DNA from: Plutella xylostella
Lineage: Eukaryota; Arthropoda; Insecta; Lepidoptera; Plutellidae
Length of the DNA stretch: 64,000 bases
Direction of reading: 5' to 3'
Assembly: GCF_932276165.1 (NCBI RefSeq)
Contig: NC_063999.1
Coordinates: 4,900,501-4,964,500, forward strand
In this document: positions 42,903-54,626 of the stretch, in pieces
Layout: each line of letters opens with the position of its first letter
Position numbering within the stretch: position 1 is the first letter of the stretch
Program-made: the position numbers and the translations under genes
The notes under the pieces: generated by a model
Database searches by the model: none
Told to the model about the DNA's origin: nothing
Seen by the model: the letters and a program-made list of their open reading frames with translations, nothing else

Positions 42903-43093
42903 ACCAGCTGTTCACGCGCGCTTCGCCTTAAAAAGTGTTCCTGTGGGAATTTCGGGATAAAAAGTAGCCTATGTTCTTTCTCGGGGACTAGACCATCTGT
43001 ATACCAAATTTCATTAAAATCCGTTCAGTAGTTTTGGCGTGAAAGAGTAACAGACATACATACACAGTTACTTTCGCATTTATAATATTAGTT
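42903..43093 (+). repeat. Interspersed repeat, CGCGCTTCGCCTTAAAAAG family
   Basis: Contains GGGATAAAAAGTAGCCTATG, AATTTCATTAAAATCCGTTC, GTAGTTTTGGCGTGAAAGAG and ends TTTCGCATTTATAATATTAG. Other copies: 46022-46113 continuing at 54627-54726 (split by a hAT element), and a full copy at 54727-54957. Non-coding. Confidence 0.6.
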
Positions 43094-43313
43094 AGGATTA
43101 CAATGAAGGTGCCCATTTTTCAATACGAGTCGCGTAATTTGATAGACTTGGGTACCTATTACTGTACTCTACAAGCGTACATTGTGCATTACAACTCGTT
43201 AAAAAACCTCATCAGCGTTAATTTAATACTTCCTCTGTAATTCACTTCATTTGATGTTGCCTCGTTTGTTAACTTTATCGAGTAAGTATGTAGAGGCATA
43301 ATGGATACTTATA

Positions 43314-43388
43314 CAGGGTGTTGCAAAAAGGGTATACCATGCTGCACATGTAGGTTTCGGCTTAGTATACCCTTTTTGCAACACCCTG
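43314..43388. mobile_element. Minimal 75-bp TIR element
   Basis: CAGGGTGTTGCAAAAAGGGT (plus ATAC) at one end and its exact inverted complement at the other, leaving under 30 bases between, flanked by TA. The smallest and cleanest member of the family also seen at 33269 and 38390. Confidence 0.75.
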
Positions 43389-43390
43389 TA

Positions 43391-44769
43391 TATTATGTGT
43401 GTGTCTCAAATCTTTTAAAAATACAGTTTAAAAATAAACTAGGTGCTTCGTAAATTGCGTAAGAATTAAATGAGCTTAGGAATCCTTGTGACAACAGTAA
43501 ATATTATTATGTACTTAACAACTTATATGTATTACTCAATAATATATCGCCACGTGCCTGTTAAAACCTAGGTCATACATAGTTACAGTGTCCTAAGTTT
43601 ACATAACGAATCATAGTGGTATACATAAGCTGCACTGTTCTAGGGCGTTTAAAATTGCATGTTCGAATGGTTAAAAAAAGCCCAACTATACCTAGGTCCT
43701 CCGCAACGGCCGCGATCGAACCTAGGTTACCCAGGACCATAGACTAATTAGTCTATGCCCAGGGCCTTCGACGAATCTGTGGTTAACTATTGGATCACTC
43801 GATCCCCAAATACCCAATTCCCACTGTACTTATTTAGGTATATGTATAATAATCACATCTCGTACCACAACCAAGCTGAAAGTTCAGAATACGCTTTCTC
43901 GAAGCATTTTACATTCAACCATAAACACCTATTCTACGGCTAGTTATTCTGATACTGAAACAAACTCGCATCGTGTACGCTAAACTTCTGGATCCACACT
44001 CCTACCAACTAAACCACGCTGCACTGCGGTCAGTGGTCGCCTCTTTTAAATAAAGACTTTATACCGTACGTCGTAGGAGTTAAATTTGATTACAAAAATC
44101 CCATTGTGTTTCCTATTGTGTATGGAAGTACAATGGAAACTTGCACTAGGATGGAATGGCGGATGTGCTTTTGTTTCGTGTATGGACACGGCCGCGGTCG
44201 ACTTCAGCTTTCCGCTTTTCCATTGTAGCTAGTAGCAGGCTATTAGCGTTAATGTATGTTGCAGTTACAAAATGTCAGAACGTTTTATTTTACTTTCAGT
44301 GGACTGAAAAATAATAGCTCCTTATTACCTAGTCTAAAAATCTCCATTAGGTTTTCATACAAAAGTGTATAGTACTAGACTTTATGTAAGTAAGATAAGG
44401 TTCAAGAAGGTTAGGTTAGGATTTTATTTTGTTTAGAATTAGAAACCTTTAAAAATGCCGATTAAAATGACCTATTTAATTTGATGTATTGATACTGAAA
44501 TAAGATTAGGCGAAAAGGCTCTATTTGTATCTGCTGTAACGGGACCGAATTGGCCACTTATTTATAGGATAAATTCAGCTTATTTATTGCCCTATGAAAT
44601 ACCTACCTACATGGTTGACATTTTCTCGGTCTCTCCAAGAGTGGAATATTATTAGTTATTTCCAGGAAAGTGCCGGTCGCCATTATTCCTTTTAGATATT
44701 TTTGAAGTCAAAGGTCAAGCATCTAAATTTAAATTAGATTTTCAAATACCTAACTTATATTTATATGGA
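43391..44769. other. Spacer with tRNA-like SINE remnants
   Basis: The minus strand has an isolated B-box-like GGTTCGATCGC at about 43715 and an A-box-like GTTTAGTTGGTAGGAGTGTG at about 44000, too far apart for one tRNA. These are remnants only. No gene is supported. Confidence 0.35.
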
Positions 44770-44778
44770 CCGTTCGAT

Positions 44779-45892
44779 GCGTGTTTTGAAACTATACAAG
44801 GCCAGAACGCAGAGGTTGGGACTGCTCGCGTATATTTTCAAATTAAAATGGTGCCATGATTTACTTGAAAGTATACAAGGCCATTACGCACTAATCGCGT
44901 ATATTTTCAAGTAAGATGGGCCAAAATTATGGCTTGAAAATATACTGCAGCAGTTACCACTGCGTACTAATCGTGTATATTTTCAAGTGCCAAGCGGCAA
45001 TACGAGCACTTGAAACTATACGTGATTAGTTACCAGGTAGCCCTTTTGAATTGTTGCTCTCTCTTTCTTTCATGCGAAATAGTAATAAGTCTATTGCTTT
45101 CTAAACATTGCATCATCATTCCACACTTGGCATTGCTTTCGTAACGTGTTTACACCGTACAGAAAGAAATAAATTGATTTAAATTAAATTGTAGAACTGT
45201 TGTAAATAGTAAAAATTATCTCAGAATACGGTGTAGAACAATTCATAAAAGACAATTACGTTGAAATCAAAACTTGATGAAAAATATGTAATAATATGAA
45301 TAAGTCCATGTAGCAAAAAGTCAATACCAATTGACCCCAATTTTTTAAAACATTTAATTTAGTTGGTTATAATAATATTTTGATGCGCTGTACTTTAATA
45401 TTGCCGACGGCGTCATTAAGCTAGTCTTTTCCGTTCAGGAGCTATCGTCACTGTTACTTTTTCATTGCTCGTGAGTGTAGTAGGTATTACTCTTAATTCA
45501 TATAAATAATAAGATATTAGTATTCTTACTTGCAAGTATGACTGCTATAAATATCAATTTATCAATCAAATTAGAGCTTGTTCATCTTTATTTATTAACA
45601 TTCTATAGGTATGACAGGCATAACAAGTAAATTGTAAGTAGTCATGTAGTACATGTACCGAAATAGTATGTAGGTATAAATTATATGCGACAAGTACGCC
45701 AATCAAGCAATGTGCGTAATAGCATTGTATATTTTCAAGAACGATTCAGTAAATCCCAACTTGAAAGTATACGCGATTAGTACGCACAAATCGTGTATAT
45801 TTTCAAGTAAAATATTTTTTTTTTTCACTTGAAACTATACAGTGCTAGTACACTATGGGTGCGTTCTGGCCTTGTATAGTTTCAAAACACGC
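44779..45892. mobile_element. Mutator-like MITE, uninterrupted copy (empty-site reference)
   Basis: Ends GCGTGTTTTGAAACTATACA and its inverted complement, flanked by the 9-bp duplication CCGTTCGAT (44770-44778 and 45893-45901). It is 1114 bp, collinear in inverse orientation with the element at 17862-30831 but without the Polinton. At 45025-45030 it has a single ATTAGT (ACTAAT inverted), exactly where the Polinton went in. Numerous CTTGAAAATATAC(A/G)CGATTA words form local hairpins near both ends. Non-coding. Confidence 0.85.
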
Positions 45893-46284
45893 CCGTTCGA
45901 TGTCTGATAAAAGGTCTCGGGCATCAATAGATTTAAATAGACATGTTAGGTATTATATTAAGTACCTATATCTTTAACTGAGCATTGGTAGAGATACGGC
46001 TGTGGAATATATTTATGACTAGATATTCTCGCGCGCTTCGCTTCGCCTTAAAAAGTTTTCCCGTGGGAATTCCGGGATAAAAAGTAGCCTATGTTCTTTC
46101 CCAGGGTCTAGACCAGGGATGCACAGACTTATAAGACTAGGGGCCACTCGGACAAATTATGAACTGATGGCGGGCCGCCAGAAGTGTAGGTAACTAAAGA
46201 CAATAGTGTTAAAATTGAAAAATAATTGATTTATTTTGAAGCATGGCACTGCATAGTGCGTACTATCTTTTTTTTATTTATTTG

Positions 46285-46545
46285 GCTTAAATTAACACGT
46301 AAAACTGCTTCCGAACATTCGTTTGCAAGGCGGTTTTGATTTTTTGACGATTTAGCATTGAAAAGGTTTGTTCACATAACACTATATAGGTACAACCGAA
46401 TAAGCTGGCAAATTTTCAGAGGAGAGTTTATACGCAATTCTTTGTACGTATTTTTTACAATGCAGCGGTAAAAGTTCAGCAATTTTCTTTCGTTGAATTT
46501 GTTGCGTAAGTCTTGGTCGTTTGGAATATCGATAATTTCTAACTG
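46285..46545 (-). pseudogene. hAT transposase C-terminal remnant
   Basis: Minus-strand translation with frame breaks shows LRNKFNERKLLNFYRCIV, NTYKELR and CEQTFSMLNRQK, the conserved C-terminal dimerisation (hATC) region of ZBED/EPM2AIP1-like hAT transposases. Upstream parts are not recognisable. It lies just inside the left end of the hAT element, as expected for that element's own transposase. Broken. Confidence 0.65.
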
Positions 46546-47879
46546 CATTCACTGTTCAAGTGTCAATCCACGACTTAGCTACCTTGATTCTGTATACTTA
46601 AGGGTCTGCAATAGGGAATCGAGGGTTGGCATTGTCATAGAATTATGTAGTAAATGATGCTCTACAGCCTTGAAAAAAATCACACAGGTAGTTGAAGAGT
46701 CTAGCTAGGTGCTGAATCATTCGAATTTAAGTAAATGATTATGGATAACTGTAAATTAATTTCAGAATATCAAGAAAAACCAGTCAATCACACTCCCGTA
46801 TTGTAACAACTGTGTCGTAATTATAAAGAATTTTCATATGATTTTTATCATATTATAAAGTTAAAGGCTTGGACTAGGCGCTAAATACCTTGTTTTTTTA
46901 ATAAACACACACTTATTTTGTGTAAATTAATCCCAAACTTGAGCAATTTTTTTCCCTCAAATCTTCATACAAATATCTATGGCGGCTTTCTGTGTTATAA
47001 AATCATAAACACAAGTGACGTTTGACTCAGTTGGCCGCTGGCCTCCAAAGAAGGGTCACGTCGGTTTAGGCAGCACTGACAGCTCGCGATCTTATCGTGT
47101 ACAGATACAAAATCACTGCACATTGGTTGTCATTGCACTTTTTCAACTTTTATGACACCAACATAATTTGATTTGAAATTGAGGAAGCATAATTCTTCCA
47201 GTATATTCAATACATTAAATTAAATTAGATAGTGTCCAATATTCTCGTGATATTACAGTCTCGTAAAGGTCTGATGAGGAGCAGGAATATAGCGAATGGA
47301 TCTAAGTGATGACAATACGCACGAACATTAGGTTAGGGATCAAAAATACAGTCTCTTGGTGCTGGTTGAGGTATGGTCTCGTGAGGATCTGATGAGGGCA
47401 GTAACACGGTGGTGGCTCAATTTTATTTCAAAGATGTTAATAGCTAAAAGCATCGAGTTTGGGCTATTAAGTATGTTTTTCAGAGAGAGAGAAAGAGATT
47501 TTGTTTTTCCTCTGGATGTGTTAGGTTTACTGGGTTTACTAAGTTCATTCTGTTAATGGCATCAAGTTGTTATGTGTTCATAAGTAATAATTATTTATTA
47601 ACAAAATGCTGTTGATTCTCCACGAAAATGTAAAAATAAAAATAAAATAAATAAAAATAAATTCGTAACGTAAAATTGTCAATGACGGAATTTCTTCTAT
47701 AGACAGTAGCCACAAAAAAAACAAACGATAGATGGCGTGATTTGAAGATAAAGATACATTTTTTCGACACATAGACATTAACAACAAAAAAATACAGATT
47801 TAAAGAAAAGAAACACATACTTATACAAAACAACAAAGAAAAAAAAGGATACACATCAAAATAACTGGAAAAAATATAA

Positions 47880-48075
47880 GCCCCAATTTACTTGTGTGGG
47901 ACAGGGAGTACCATAATATTTTTTTTGGGGTACTCCCCATCTATGCGAAATATAAGCTTGATATCTTTACCCGTTTCTGAGAAAAAGGGCGGTGACAGAC
48001 AGTCAGTCAGACAGACGGACAACAAAGAGATCCTATAACGGTTGCTTTTTTTCTTTTGACGTTCGAAACCCTAAA
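47880..48075. repeat. Repeat fragment with GACAGACAGTCAGTCAGACA
   Basis: Short interspersed fragment with GTACTCCCCATCTATGCGAA and a GACAG/GACGGAC microsatellite, ending TTCGAAACCCT. It resembles the 3' half of the repeat at 15343-15904. Non-coding. Confidence 0.4.
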
Positions 48076-48137
48076 ATTAAGTAAAAATATTATGCTGCCA
48101 AAAAATGTACTTACAGGTATTGAAAAAGCGGTATATA

Positions 48138-48717
48138 AACAAATTATACCAGCAGAGGGTTCACCATTTAGCTGAATGTTACTTAGAAAACGGCCTTGAG
48201 TGGCGGTCAAGTTGGTCCCCGCCTGCGATACTTTCCATTAACATTGGGACTCGTTTTCATGTTTTTAGCGTACAGTCAGGTTTTTAGTTTTTTTATAATT
48301 GTATTTTTTTATTTGTAACTTTTTAGTTGTTTTTATTTTATGAAATTTTACGTCGGTAGGTAGTTCATGATCATTTTTTATTTCAATAATTTTGGTGTTG
48401 TTATTTAAATACCTTCAATATGCATATTTTTGTAATGTGAAAATCAAGTCCTTTCATTTGATACCTTACACGGCAAAGTTGAATTATTATTTTTTCGATC
48501 ATCACGTTATGTCCTCAAGAGGGCGCTATGTACATTTTAATGGAACGTCACATAGCCTATAGCCATCGCGCCATCAATACGCTTCTAACAATACCTCATA
48601 CATCAAAATCTATCAAGCCGTTTAGGCTACAGGAGGGAACAAAGAAACAGACAAACATACATATATACATACATACAATCAAAAAACATTACCCTCCTCC
48701 TTCGGCAGTCGGGTAAA
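48138..48717 (+). repeat. Second copy of the GGTCCCCGCCTGCGATACTT repeat
   Basis: Direct copy of the unit at about 41251-41785: TCACCATTTAGCTGAATGTT at the start, GTTGGTCCCCGCCTGCGATA, GTCACATAGCCTATAGCCAT and the end CCTCCTCCTTCGGCAGTCGG. It shows the family's natural unit without the inverted arm. Confidence 0.6.
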
Positions 48718-48878
48718 AAGGAGTAAGACAGGGGGTCATTCTGAACTTTTGCTCTACGAGTTTTGGAAATTAACAAAAAAAAACCTTTTTCATAGAAACT
48801 TTGTTGGACATGTGACTTTTTACCATGGAAAACGAATATTTTTTTTCGCGAATTTGCAAATCTCGTAGAACAAAAGTT

Positions 48879-48912
<34 letters not shown>

Positions 48913-49137
48913 CTTTATTTCAATAACCATACTTAATCTAGGTGTACATGACTGGAGCAATCCTTTTAAGTATTTTTAAAAACTTGTATTAGGAAGCCCC
49001 GCTCTTCTAAAGTAGGTAACTCTTACAGACAAGCATTGATATTGTTAACTAAGTTATTTACTTATTAATAAGTTTAGGTTTAAACATTTTAAAATAAGAA
49101 GATAAAAGAAAGTTAAGTGAGTGAGTGCGTGTGGTGT

Positions 49138-49243
<106 letters not shown>

Positions 49244-49285
49244 AGTGTGTGTGGATATGTGGAGTTGAGCCGCAATTTCTACATA

Positions 49286-52249
49286 TTATGTGATTGTTTT
49301 CAGGACTAGTTCAGTTTCCTCGTAATTTAGCGATTTCAGCCATACAGTCACGATTATTTTTACTTCAGTGTATAGTAAGGTGTATATTTGTAGTATTTTA
49401 TTAATCTTATTGTACAAATATGCAGATTGTGCAGAGTATTGACTACTTGCAAATGCAGTATTTGGACTAATATTACGGGCTACAATATCATTTCTTCTTT
49501 TATTTAAAATACTAGGATCGAAATTAAGACTTTTGTGAAATTTTAAAATAGTATGCAGTATATAGAGTTTTCTTACAGTAAGAACATTGCTGAACTCATA
49601 AAGCTCTGTGGTAGGAAATCTATACGGTTTGAAGTGAATTACCTTAAGTAATGCTCTCTGAGAACGTTCGAGCTCTAGAAGTTTTGTTTTTGACGCTCCA
49701 CCCCACACGGGGGCACAGTATATTATAATTGACTGAGCTAAAGTTACGTACACTCTGGTTATGAGGTCTTTGGGTGCCGCATACCTTAGGGTTTTAAAAA
49801 TCCACATCAGTTTTCTTATACGAGCTGAGATTAAATCTATATGGTAATGCCAAGATAGTCTCTGGTCTACAATTACTCCTAAATATTTTGTTTTGTATAC
49901 TTTTTCGATTATTGGGCAGCTACAGGTGGTTTTTGGGTCAGTACAAGAATGAATTTTAAGTGACAGATCCTTGTCTGGTTGTGACGAGTTATATATGGAA
50001 AAGCAAATATAATTAGTTTTTTGTGTGTTCAGAGTTAGCAGATTAAAATTAAGCCATCTGGCGATCCGGGTTAGACCTGCTTCTGCACACTTGTGCACAT
50101 CATCCCACGAGTCACCGATAAAAACAATGGCTGTGTCATCCGCGTATGAAAAAATTTGTCCTCGTTCTATGGCCATATCGCACAAGTCATTTATATAGGT
50201 CAAAAATAGGGTAGGACCAAGAACGCTACCTTGTGGGACGCCGAAAGTGACATTTTTCTCGTCACTAACATATTTTTCAACTCTTACTCGTTGCGTGCGA
50301 TCGTGGAGATAGCTGTGCAGGAGGGCGAGAGGAACTCCTCTAATTCCAATGAGTTCAAGTTTGGAGATAAGAGTGGGAATGGACACCGTGTCAAAAGCCT
50401 TTTTCAGGTCAAGAAACACTGTTAGGCATTTCTTTCCATTATCCAGGCTGTTCACCAAAACATTACTTAAGGCCAGGATAGCATCTTCAGTGGAGACTCC
50501 TTTTCTAAACCCATATTGATTTTTTGATAAAAGTTTATATTTCTCTAAGTAATTCAGTAGTCTTGAGTTAATTAACTTCTCTACAATTTTTGAGATAGAA
50601 GGTAGAATAGAGATTGGCCGATAACTATTTTCGTCGTCACCATTCCCACTCTTATACACTGGTGTTATTATAGAACCTTTGAGACACTTAGGGAATACAC
50701 CATTAGTGAAACAAAGATTTATTAAATGGCTTAAAATAGGGACTAGAGTAGCTCTAGAGAGCTTTAAAAAATTTGTGGGAATATTGTCTAAACCAGAGGC
50801 ACTATTAGAATCAAGATTCATTAGAACTTGCTCTACCTCAAAAGGATCAGTCTCTAGAAGTACGAATGATGATGAAGGCGAGTTAATGTTATTATAATGT
50901 AAACTGTGTACACTGTGGGGTCCCTGTCTTGTAATAATATCCTCTGCTAAATTACTACCGATTCCCACAAAATAGCTGTTTATTCTTTTTACTGCATCTG
51001 ATGGGGAATTTTGTTTATTTATCAAGGCAATGTTTGATGATTTCTTAGCTCTAAATTGGGTAATGTCATTTATGCTTTTCCAGAGGGATTTACTATTTTT
51101 TACCGAGTTAGATAGCTTCTGTTTATTGTAATTATTTTTAAGTTTATTAATTAAGTTAGAGCAGTAATTTCTATAGCGCCGGAAGGTTATTTTTAAAATG
51201 TTATTAGTAGGTTCCTTTTTCAGTTGATTTTGCATTAAATTTCTGTTATGGATGCATCGTAAAAGCCCAGCTGTCATCCAGGGTTTAATCATATATTTGC
51301 TTCTAGAAATAGTTAATATTTTGGTGTGCGCTAGAAGAGCTTCGGATATTTTATTAATAAGGAGCTCCGCCAACCTTTCTGGGTCAGTTATTTGTATTAT
51401 TTCCTCTGTGTTTATATTATTTTGTAGATGTAGTAATGCTAGGTCGAAATCAGTTATAGATTTTTTATTTAGACGAACCTCTGGCTTTGCAACGCCTTTT
51501 AAACTTAGAAGAACAGTTGAGTGATCAGTTGTAGTTGTGTTAATAACTGCAATGATTGCCGAACAATTTCTTTTGTTTATTTTTAAAAAGAAGTGATCCA
51601 AACAGCTTCCCTCCCTAGTTGGTAACTGATGCCCAGGTAGGAGACTGTAATTAGCTAGAGATGTAAGATAGTGAATACGGTTATTACGTTCATGGGATTG
51701 TTCGGTTATATTTGATATTAGGTTAATGTTGATATCTCCCGTGAGTATTATTTGATTGTTTGACTCGATTGAATCTAAATGAGAGCATAATGAGTTTATG
51801 AATAATTCTGCGTTTTTAATTGACGGAGAACGGTAAATACCTAAAATTATATAGTTTTTAATTGTAATTTGTAGACAAGACGCGTGTTTTAAAATTATTT
51901 CTTTTACTTGAGCCTCATGGCCATCTTTAATGTACGCGACTACGCCGTCATTTTGATTGAAAAGATTATTAGTAAAGTGAGAAGTGTAATTATGTAGGTA
52001 TGGGATATTTTTATTGAAATTTAAACGACATTCAGTCAAAATTATTATATCAATATCGAAGTTAAACTGAGAGAGGGTTAATTCGAAGTCTTCCATATTA
52101 CGGTAAACACTTCGTATATTTTGGGTGACAATATTTATATTACCTTTTTCTAGTTGATTGAATGAGCTCAATTCATCAATGGAACAAGCCAGTGAAGTGG
52201 CGATTTCTGTATCATCTATTTCATGCAAGGTGTTTAGTGAGCTAGGCAT
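49286..52249 (-). CDS. LINE ORF2: AP-type endonuclease and reverse transcriptase, 987 aa
   Basis: Target-primed reverse transcription enzyme. Endonuclease (about residues 35-250): QNIRS, TECRL, ILTGDININL (about 167-176) and TTDHS (about 240-244). Reverse transcriptase (about 490-760): SGLDNIP, ITPVYKSGN, YRPISILPSISKI, QYGFRKGVST, FLDLKKAFD (about 612-620), GVPQGSVLGP, catalytic YADD (about 702-705), and TKYLGV thumb motif. The C-terminal region has HYHIDLISARIRKL and WGGASKTKL. One frame without stops over nearly 3 kb implies recent insertion. It overlaps the end of a short frame from the spacer by 8 bases; that frame is not supported as a gene. Confidence 0.9.
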   Translation of the reverse strand: MPSSLNTLHEIDDTEIATSLACSIDELSSFNQLEKGNINIVTQNIRSVYRNMEDFELTLSQFNFDIDIIILTECRLNFNKNIPYLHNYTSHFTNNLFNQNDGVVAYIKDGHEAQVKEIILKHASCLQITIKNYIILGIYRSPSIKNAELFINSLCSHLDSIESNNQIILTGDININLISNITEQSHERNNRIHYLTSLANYSLLPGHQLPTREGSCLDHFFLKINKRNCSAIIAVINTTTTDHSTVLLSLKGVAKPEVRLNKKSITDFDLALLHLQNNINTEEIIQITDPERLAELLINKISEALLAHTKILTISRSKYMIKPWMTAGLLRCIHNRNLMQNQLKKEPTNNILKITFRRYRNYCSNLINKLKNNYNKQKLSNSVKNSKSLWKSINDITQFRAKKSSNIALINKQNSPSDAVKRINSYFVGIGSNLAEDIITRQGPHSVHSLHYNNINSPSSSFVLLETDPFEVEQVLMNLDSNSASGLDNIPTNFLKLSRATLVPILSHLINLCFTNGVFPKCLKGSIITPVYKSGNGDDENSYRPISILPSISKIVEKLINSRLLNYLEKYKLLSKNQYGFRKGVSTEDAILALSNVLVNSLDNGKKCLTVFLDLKKAFDTVSIPTLISKLELIGIRGVPLALLHSYLHDRTQRVRVEKYVSDEKNVTFGVPQGSVLGPTLFLTYINDLCDMAIERGQIFSYADDTAIVFIGDSWDDVHKCAEAGLTRIARWLNFNLLTLNTQKTNYICFSIYNSSQPDKDLSLKIHSCTDPKTTCSCPIIEKVYKTKYLGVIVDQRLSWHYHIDLISARIRKLMWIFKTLRYAAPKDLITRVYVTLAQSIIIYCAPVWGGASKTKLLELERSQRALLKVIHFKPYRFPTTELYEFSNVLTVRKLYILHTILKFHKSLNFDPSILNKRRNDIVARNISPNTAFASSQYSAQSAYLYNKINKILQIYTLLYTEVKIIVTVWLKSLNYEETELVLKTIT

Positions 52250-52562
52250 ATTTTATTTCGTTTATTTTAAGAGGTTTAACTGATGGTGAGGATTGTGCTA
52301 CATTATTTTTGTTTGTAATGGCGGGCGATGAGTGATATGGGCGGTGTATTGTTGTAGTATTATTATGTGTTTGAATGTTAGCGGCTAAATAATGTGTGTA
52401 TATGTGTACGATGTGTGATAGTGTTTTATTGTTGTTTTGTATGTTTGTGTAACAATATAAAATTAATAAATCATGCAAAAAGTGAAAGAAATACAACGGG
52501 TTTACAATTAACTTATAGATTCTACTACATAATCCTGTAGAAGATACAAGGTTACAGAGCAG

Positions 52563-53429
52563 TCATGCTCCTTGCATCAGGTGGTGAACTTGAGCTTCGT
52601 TTTTTATAGTGATTACCGGGCTGCCTTCGTCTCGTCTCACATAAACTCTACCATAAGATGTCCAGCAGAATTTAAAACTCTTTGATTTGATAAGGTCTCT
52701 TGCAAGAAAATGCAGGCGGGCACCCTTAGCTGTTAACTGTTCTGATACGTAGATAGGCGTATTTTCACTTGAAGTGAGACCCAGATGTTTGGCTTGGAGT
52801 TTGTCCTTATTTTTTATATTGAATGACTTGCAGTTTTTCAGTAAATCCGTTTTTGTGAGAGTAGAGCCTAATTCAACCACTATTGGTGTGTTTTTTGTGA
52901 TGTCCTTTTTACCCTGAGTTCTGAAAATATCTTTGATATCAGAGGTTTGAATCTTGGTATTGGTAATCTTTGATAAACATAGTACCATGTTAACCAAGTC
53001 TTCCTTTGTCTCATGATTTTTTTTCGGTACATTTTTTATCTCTATGCTTGTTTTTCTGATAGCTCTTTGCATATCCTCAACTTTATCCTCTAGCAATATA
53101 ATGTACTCTCTGTCTTTCTTTGATTGAGTTTCAAGTTGCTCAATTTTTTTCTGAAATTCAATGTTTTGGCTTGTTAGAAGTGCAATCGAATTTTCAATAT
53201 TTTGATTAGATCGCTGAATGCCTTTCATTTCAGTTGTTATTTCCTTAAGAGCTTTTTGATTTGGGGCCATCAATGACCTCATCATTTCCAGCATTTCATC
53301 TTTGAAATTATTCCAGTCTGACGGAGAAGTAGCATCTCTCCTCCTTTTTATTCTTTGAGAAGTAAAACTAGGTGGAGTTGTCTCAAGTCCGCCTACATTA
53401 AGGTTAGATTCAGATAAGCTCTTATCCAT
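52563..53429 (-). CDS. LINE ORF1, 288 aa, coiled-coil, FP25K-like
   Basis: Nucleic-acid-binding companion of ORF2. Basic N-terminus (QRIKRRRDATS), a long heptad-like coiled coil (about residues 45-115, with IENSIALLTSQNIEFQKKIE), then a folded domain ending FKFCWTSYGRVYVRRDEG, a pattern shared with insect LINE ORF1s and the baculovirus FP25K family (family knowledge from memory). No zinc knuckles. The ATG at 53429 follows an A/T-rich leader. Intact; it probably forms multimers on element RNA. Confidence 0.75.
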   Translation of the reverse strand: MDKSLSESNLNVGGLETTPPSFTSQRIKRRRDATSPSDWNNFKDEMLEMMRSLMAPNQKALKEITTEMKGIQRSNQNIENSIALLTSQNIEFQKKIEQLETQSKKDREYIILLEDKVEDMQRAIRKTSIEIKNVPKKNHETKEDLVNMVLCLSKITNTKIQTSDIKDIFRTQGKKDITKNTPIVVELGSTLTKTDLLKNCKSFNIKNKDKLQAKHLGLTSSENTPIYVSEQLTAKGARLHFLARDLIKSKSFKFCWTSYGRVYVRRDEGSPVITIKNEAQVHHLMQGA

Positions 53430-53518
53430 TTTTTTAAAAATTATATATAAAGCAGATGTTTATTTTCCAATAAAAAGTCAATTTAAACTGCGTAAATGAG
53501 TATCCAAAAACAAAAAGA

Positions 53519-53600
53519 GGTTACTGGTGTGGGGCTCGAACCAGCGTCTCGACGGTCAACGGACGGCCTCTTAACCAATGGGACCACGGCGGTAGGTACA
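53519..53600 (-). repeat. tRNA-like sequence upstream of LINE ORF1
   Basis: Minus strand: A-box-like TTGGTTAAGAGG and B box GGTTCGAGCCC at tRNA spacing, but the ends do not form a proper seven-base acceptor stem. It could be a SINE head or a polymerase III-like promoter in the LINE 5' region. Not a functional tRNA gene by inspection. Confidence 0.45.
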
Positions 53601-54002
53601 ACCTGGCTTGAAATATCTGGTTGTATTTTATTTAGATGTGAGAATATCGTCTGAGTATTATCAATCTTCTGTTATGTTATGTGAGCCTAGTACTCTGGAT
53701 TAGCTTGGCGGCGATAAAGACCAGATGGCGTTAGTGTGCAAAATTCTTACTCACAGAGTTTCTTCGTGGTTTATGCACCCCTGGTATGTGGCTATTTTAA
53801 ACGGCTCCAGCAGCTCTCCTGTAGGATCTTCTTTCTCGTTTCAAATCCAATATGGCCGCTGCCTTAAGTGGGAAATGCTTCAAGAAGAAACAGGACAGAC
53901 TACTTTTGCCACTTTTGGGATTTATTTTAATAAATATTTAAATTTTGAAAGAGACAATAAACGCACGTCTGCACTATAACAGGTGTCCAACGGAAGAGGG
54001 AA
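53601..54002. other. Unassigned stretch between LINE ORF1 leader and flanking repeat
   Basis: Could be the 5' UTR of the LINE or older host sequence. It contains CAATATGGCCGCTGCC and a plus-strand frame of 84 codons with no motif. No confident gene. Confidence 0.35.
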
Positions 54003-54626
54003 TTTCAGAATGACCCCTTGAGTCATCCCCTTTTGGCTTAGTATAGCCCTTTTGCGACACTATGTATTTACTTTGCTTTGTCGTCGGGATTCAGTTGGCT
54101 GGAGGATGCCCGAAACTTATTATCTACACTTTAATACTTGTAGTTACCTTTCTACAAGTAAATACCACATTTGTTTGAGAAAGCTAATCGGGTTCCGAGT
54201 ATAGAGTAAAGTGGCACCCCTATTAATTTCTACTCTTTCCTGGTGCCTACCAGTGTAAGTAAGAATTATACTTACTTACCCTAAAATCACCCAAAATGTA
54301 CTTGAACATAATTGTCAATAAAGTTGGCGAGTAAAAGTTTATCGACCCACTGTGCAAACTTACATGTGTGCGTGTCACTGCGTGTGCTGTGTGAAGAGCA
54401 TTGAAAACCCAAAATTGGCGCGGCACGTCACCCTGTACGGGCCCTTAATACAATAAATCTTTATATTCGCTTTTTGATGTCAATTGTTTGAATTGCCTGT
54501 GATTGAGTAGATACTTTTCGAACATATTTTTTTATAACTATATAGGTACGAGAGTAATACTTCTGCTGTTGGCGAGCCACCAGTATTCGACCGACGGGCC
54601 GCGGTCTGTGCATCCCTGGTCTAGAC

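Noticed and set aside
52242..52496. 84-codon frame between LINE ORF1 and ORF2
   Set aside because: Low-complexity Asn/Thr/His-rich spacer translation overlapping the ORF2 start. No ORF of this kind is known in two-ORF LINEs.
53519..53600. A tRNA gene
   Set aside because: A and B boxes are present but the acceptor and anticodon stems do not form properly. Listed as a tRNA-like repeat instead.
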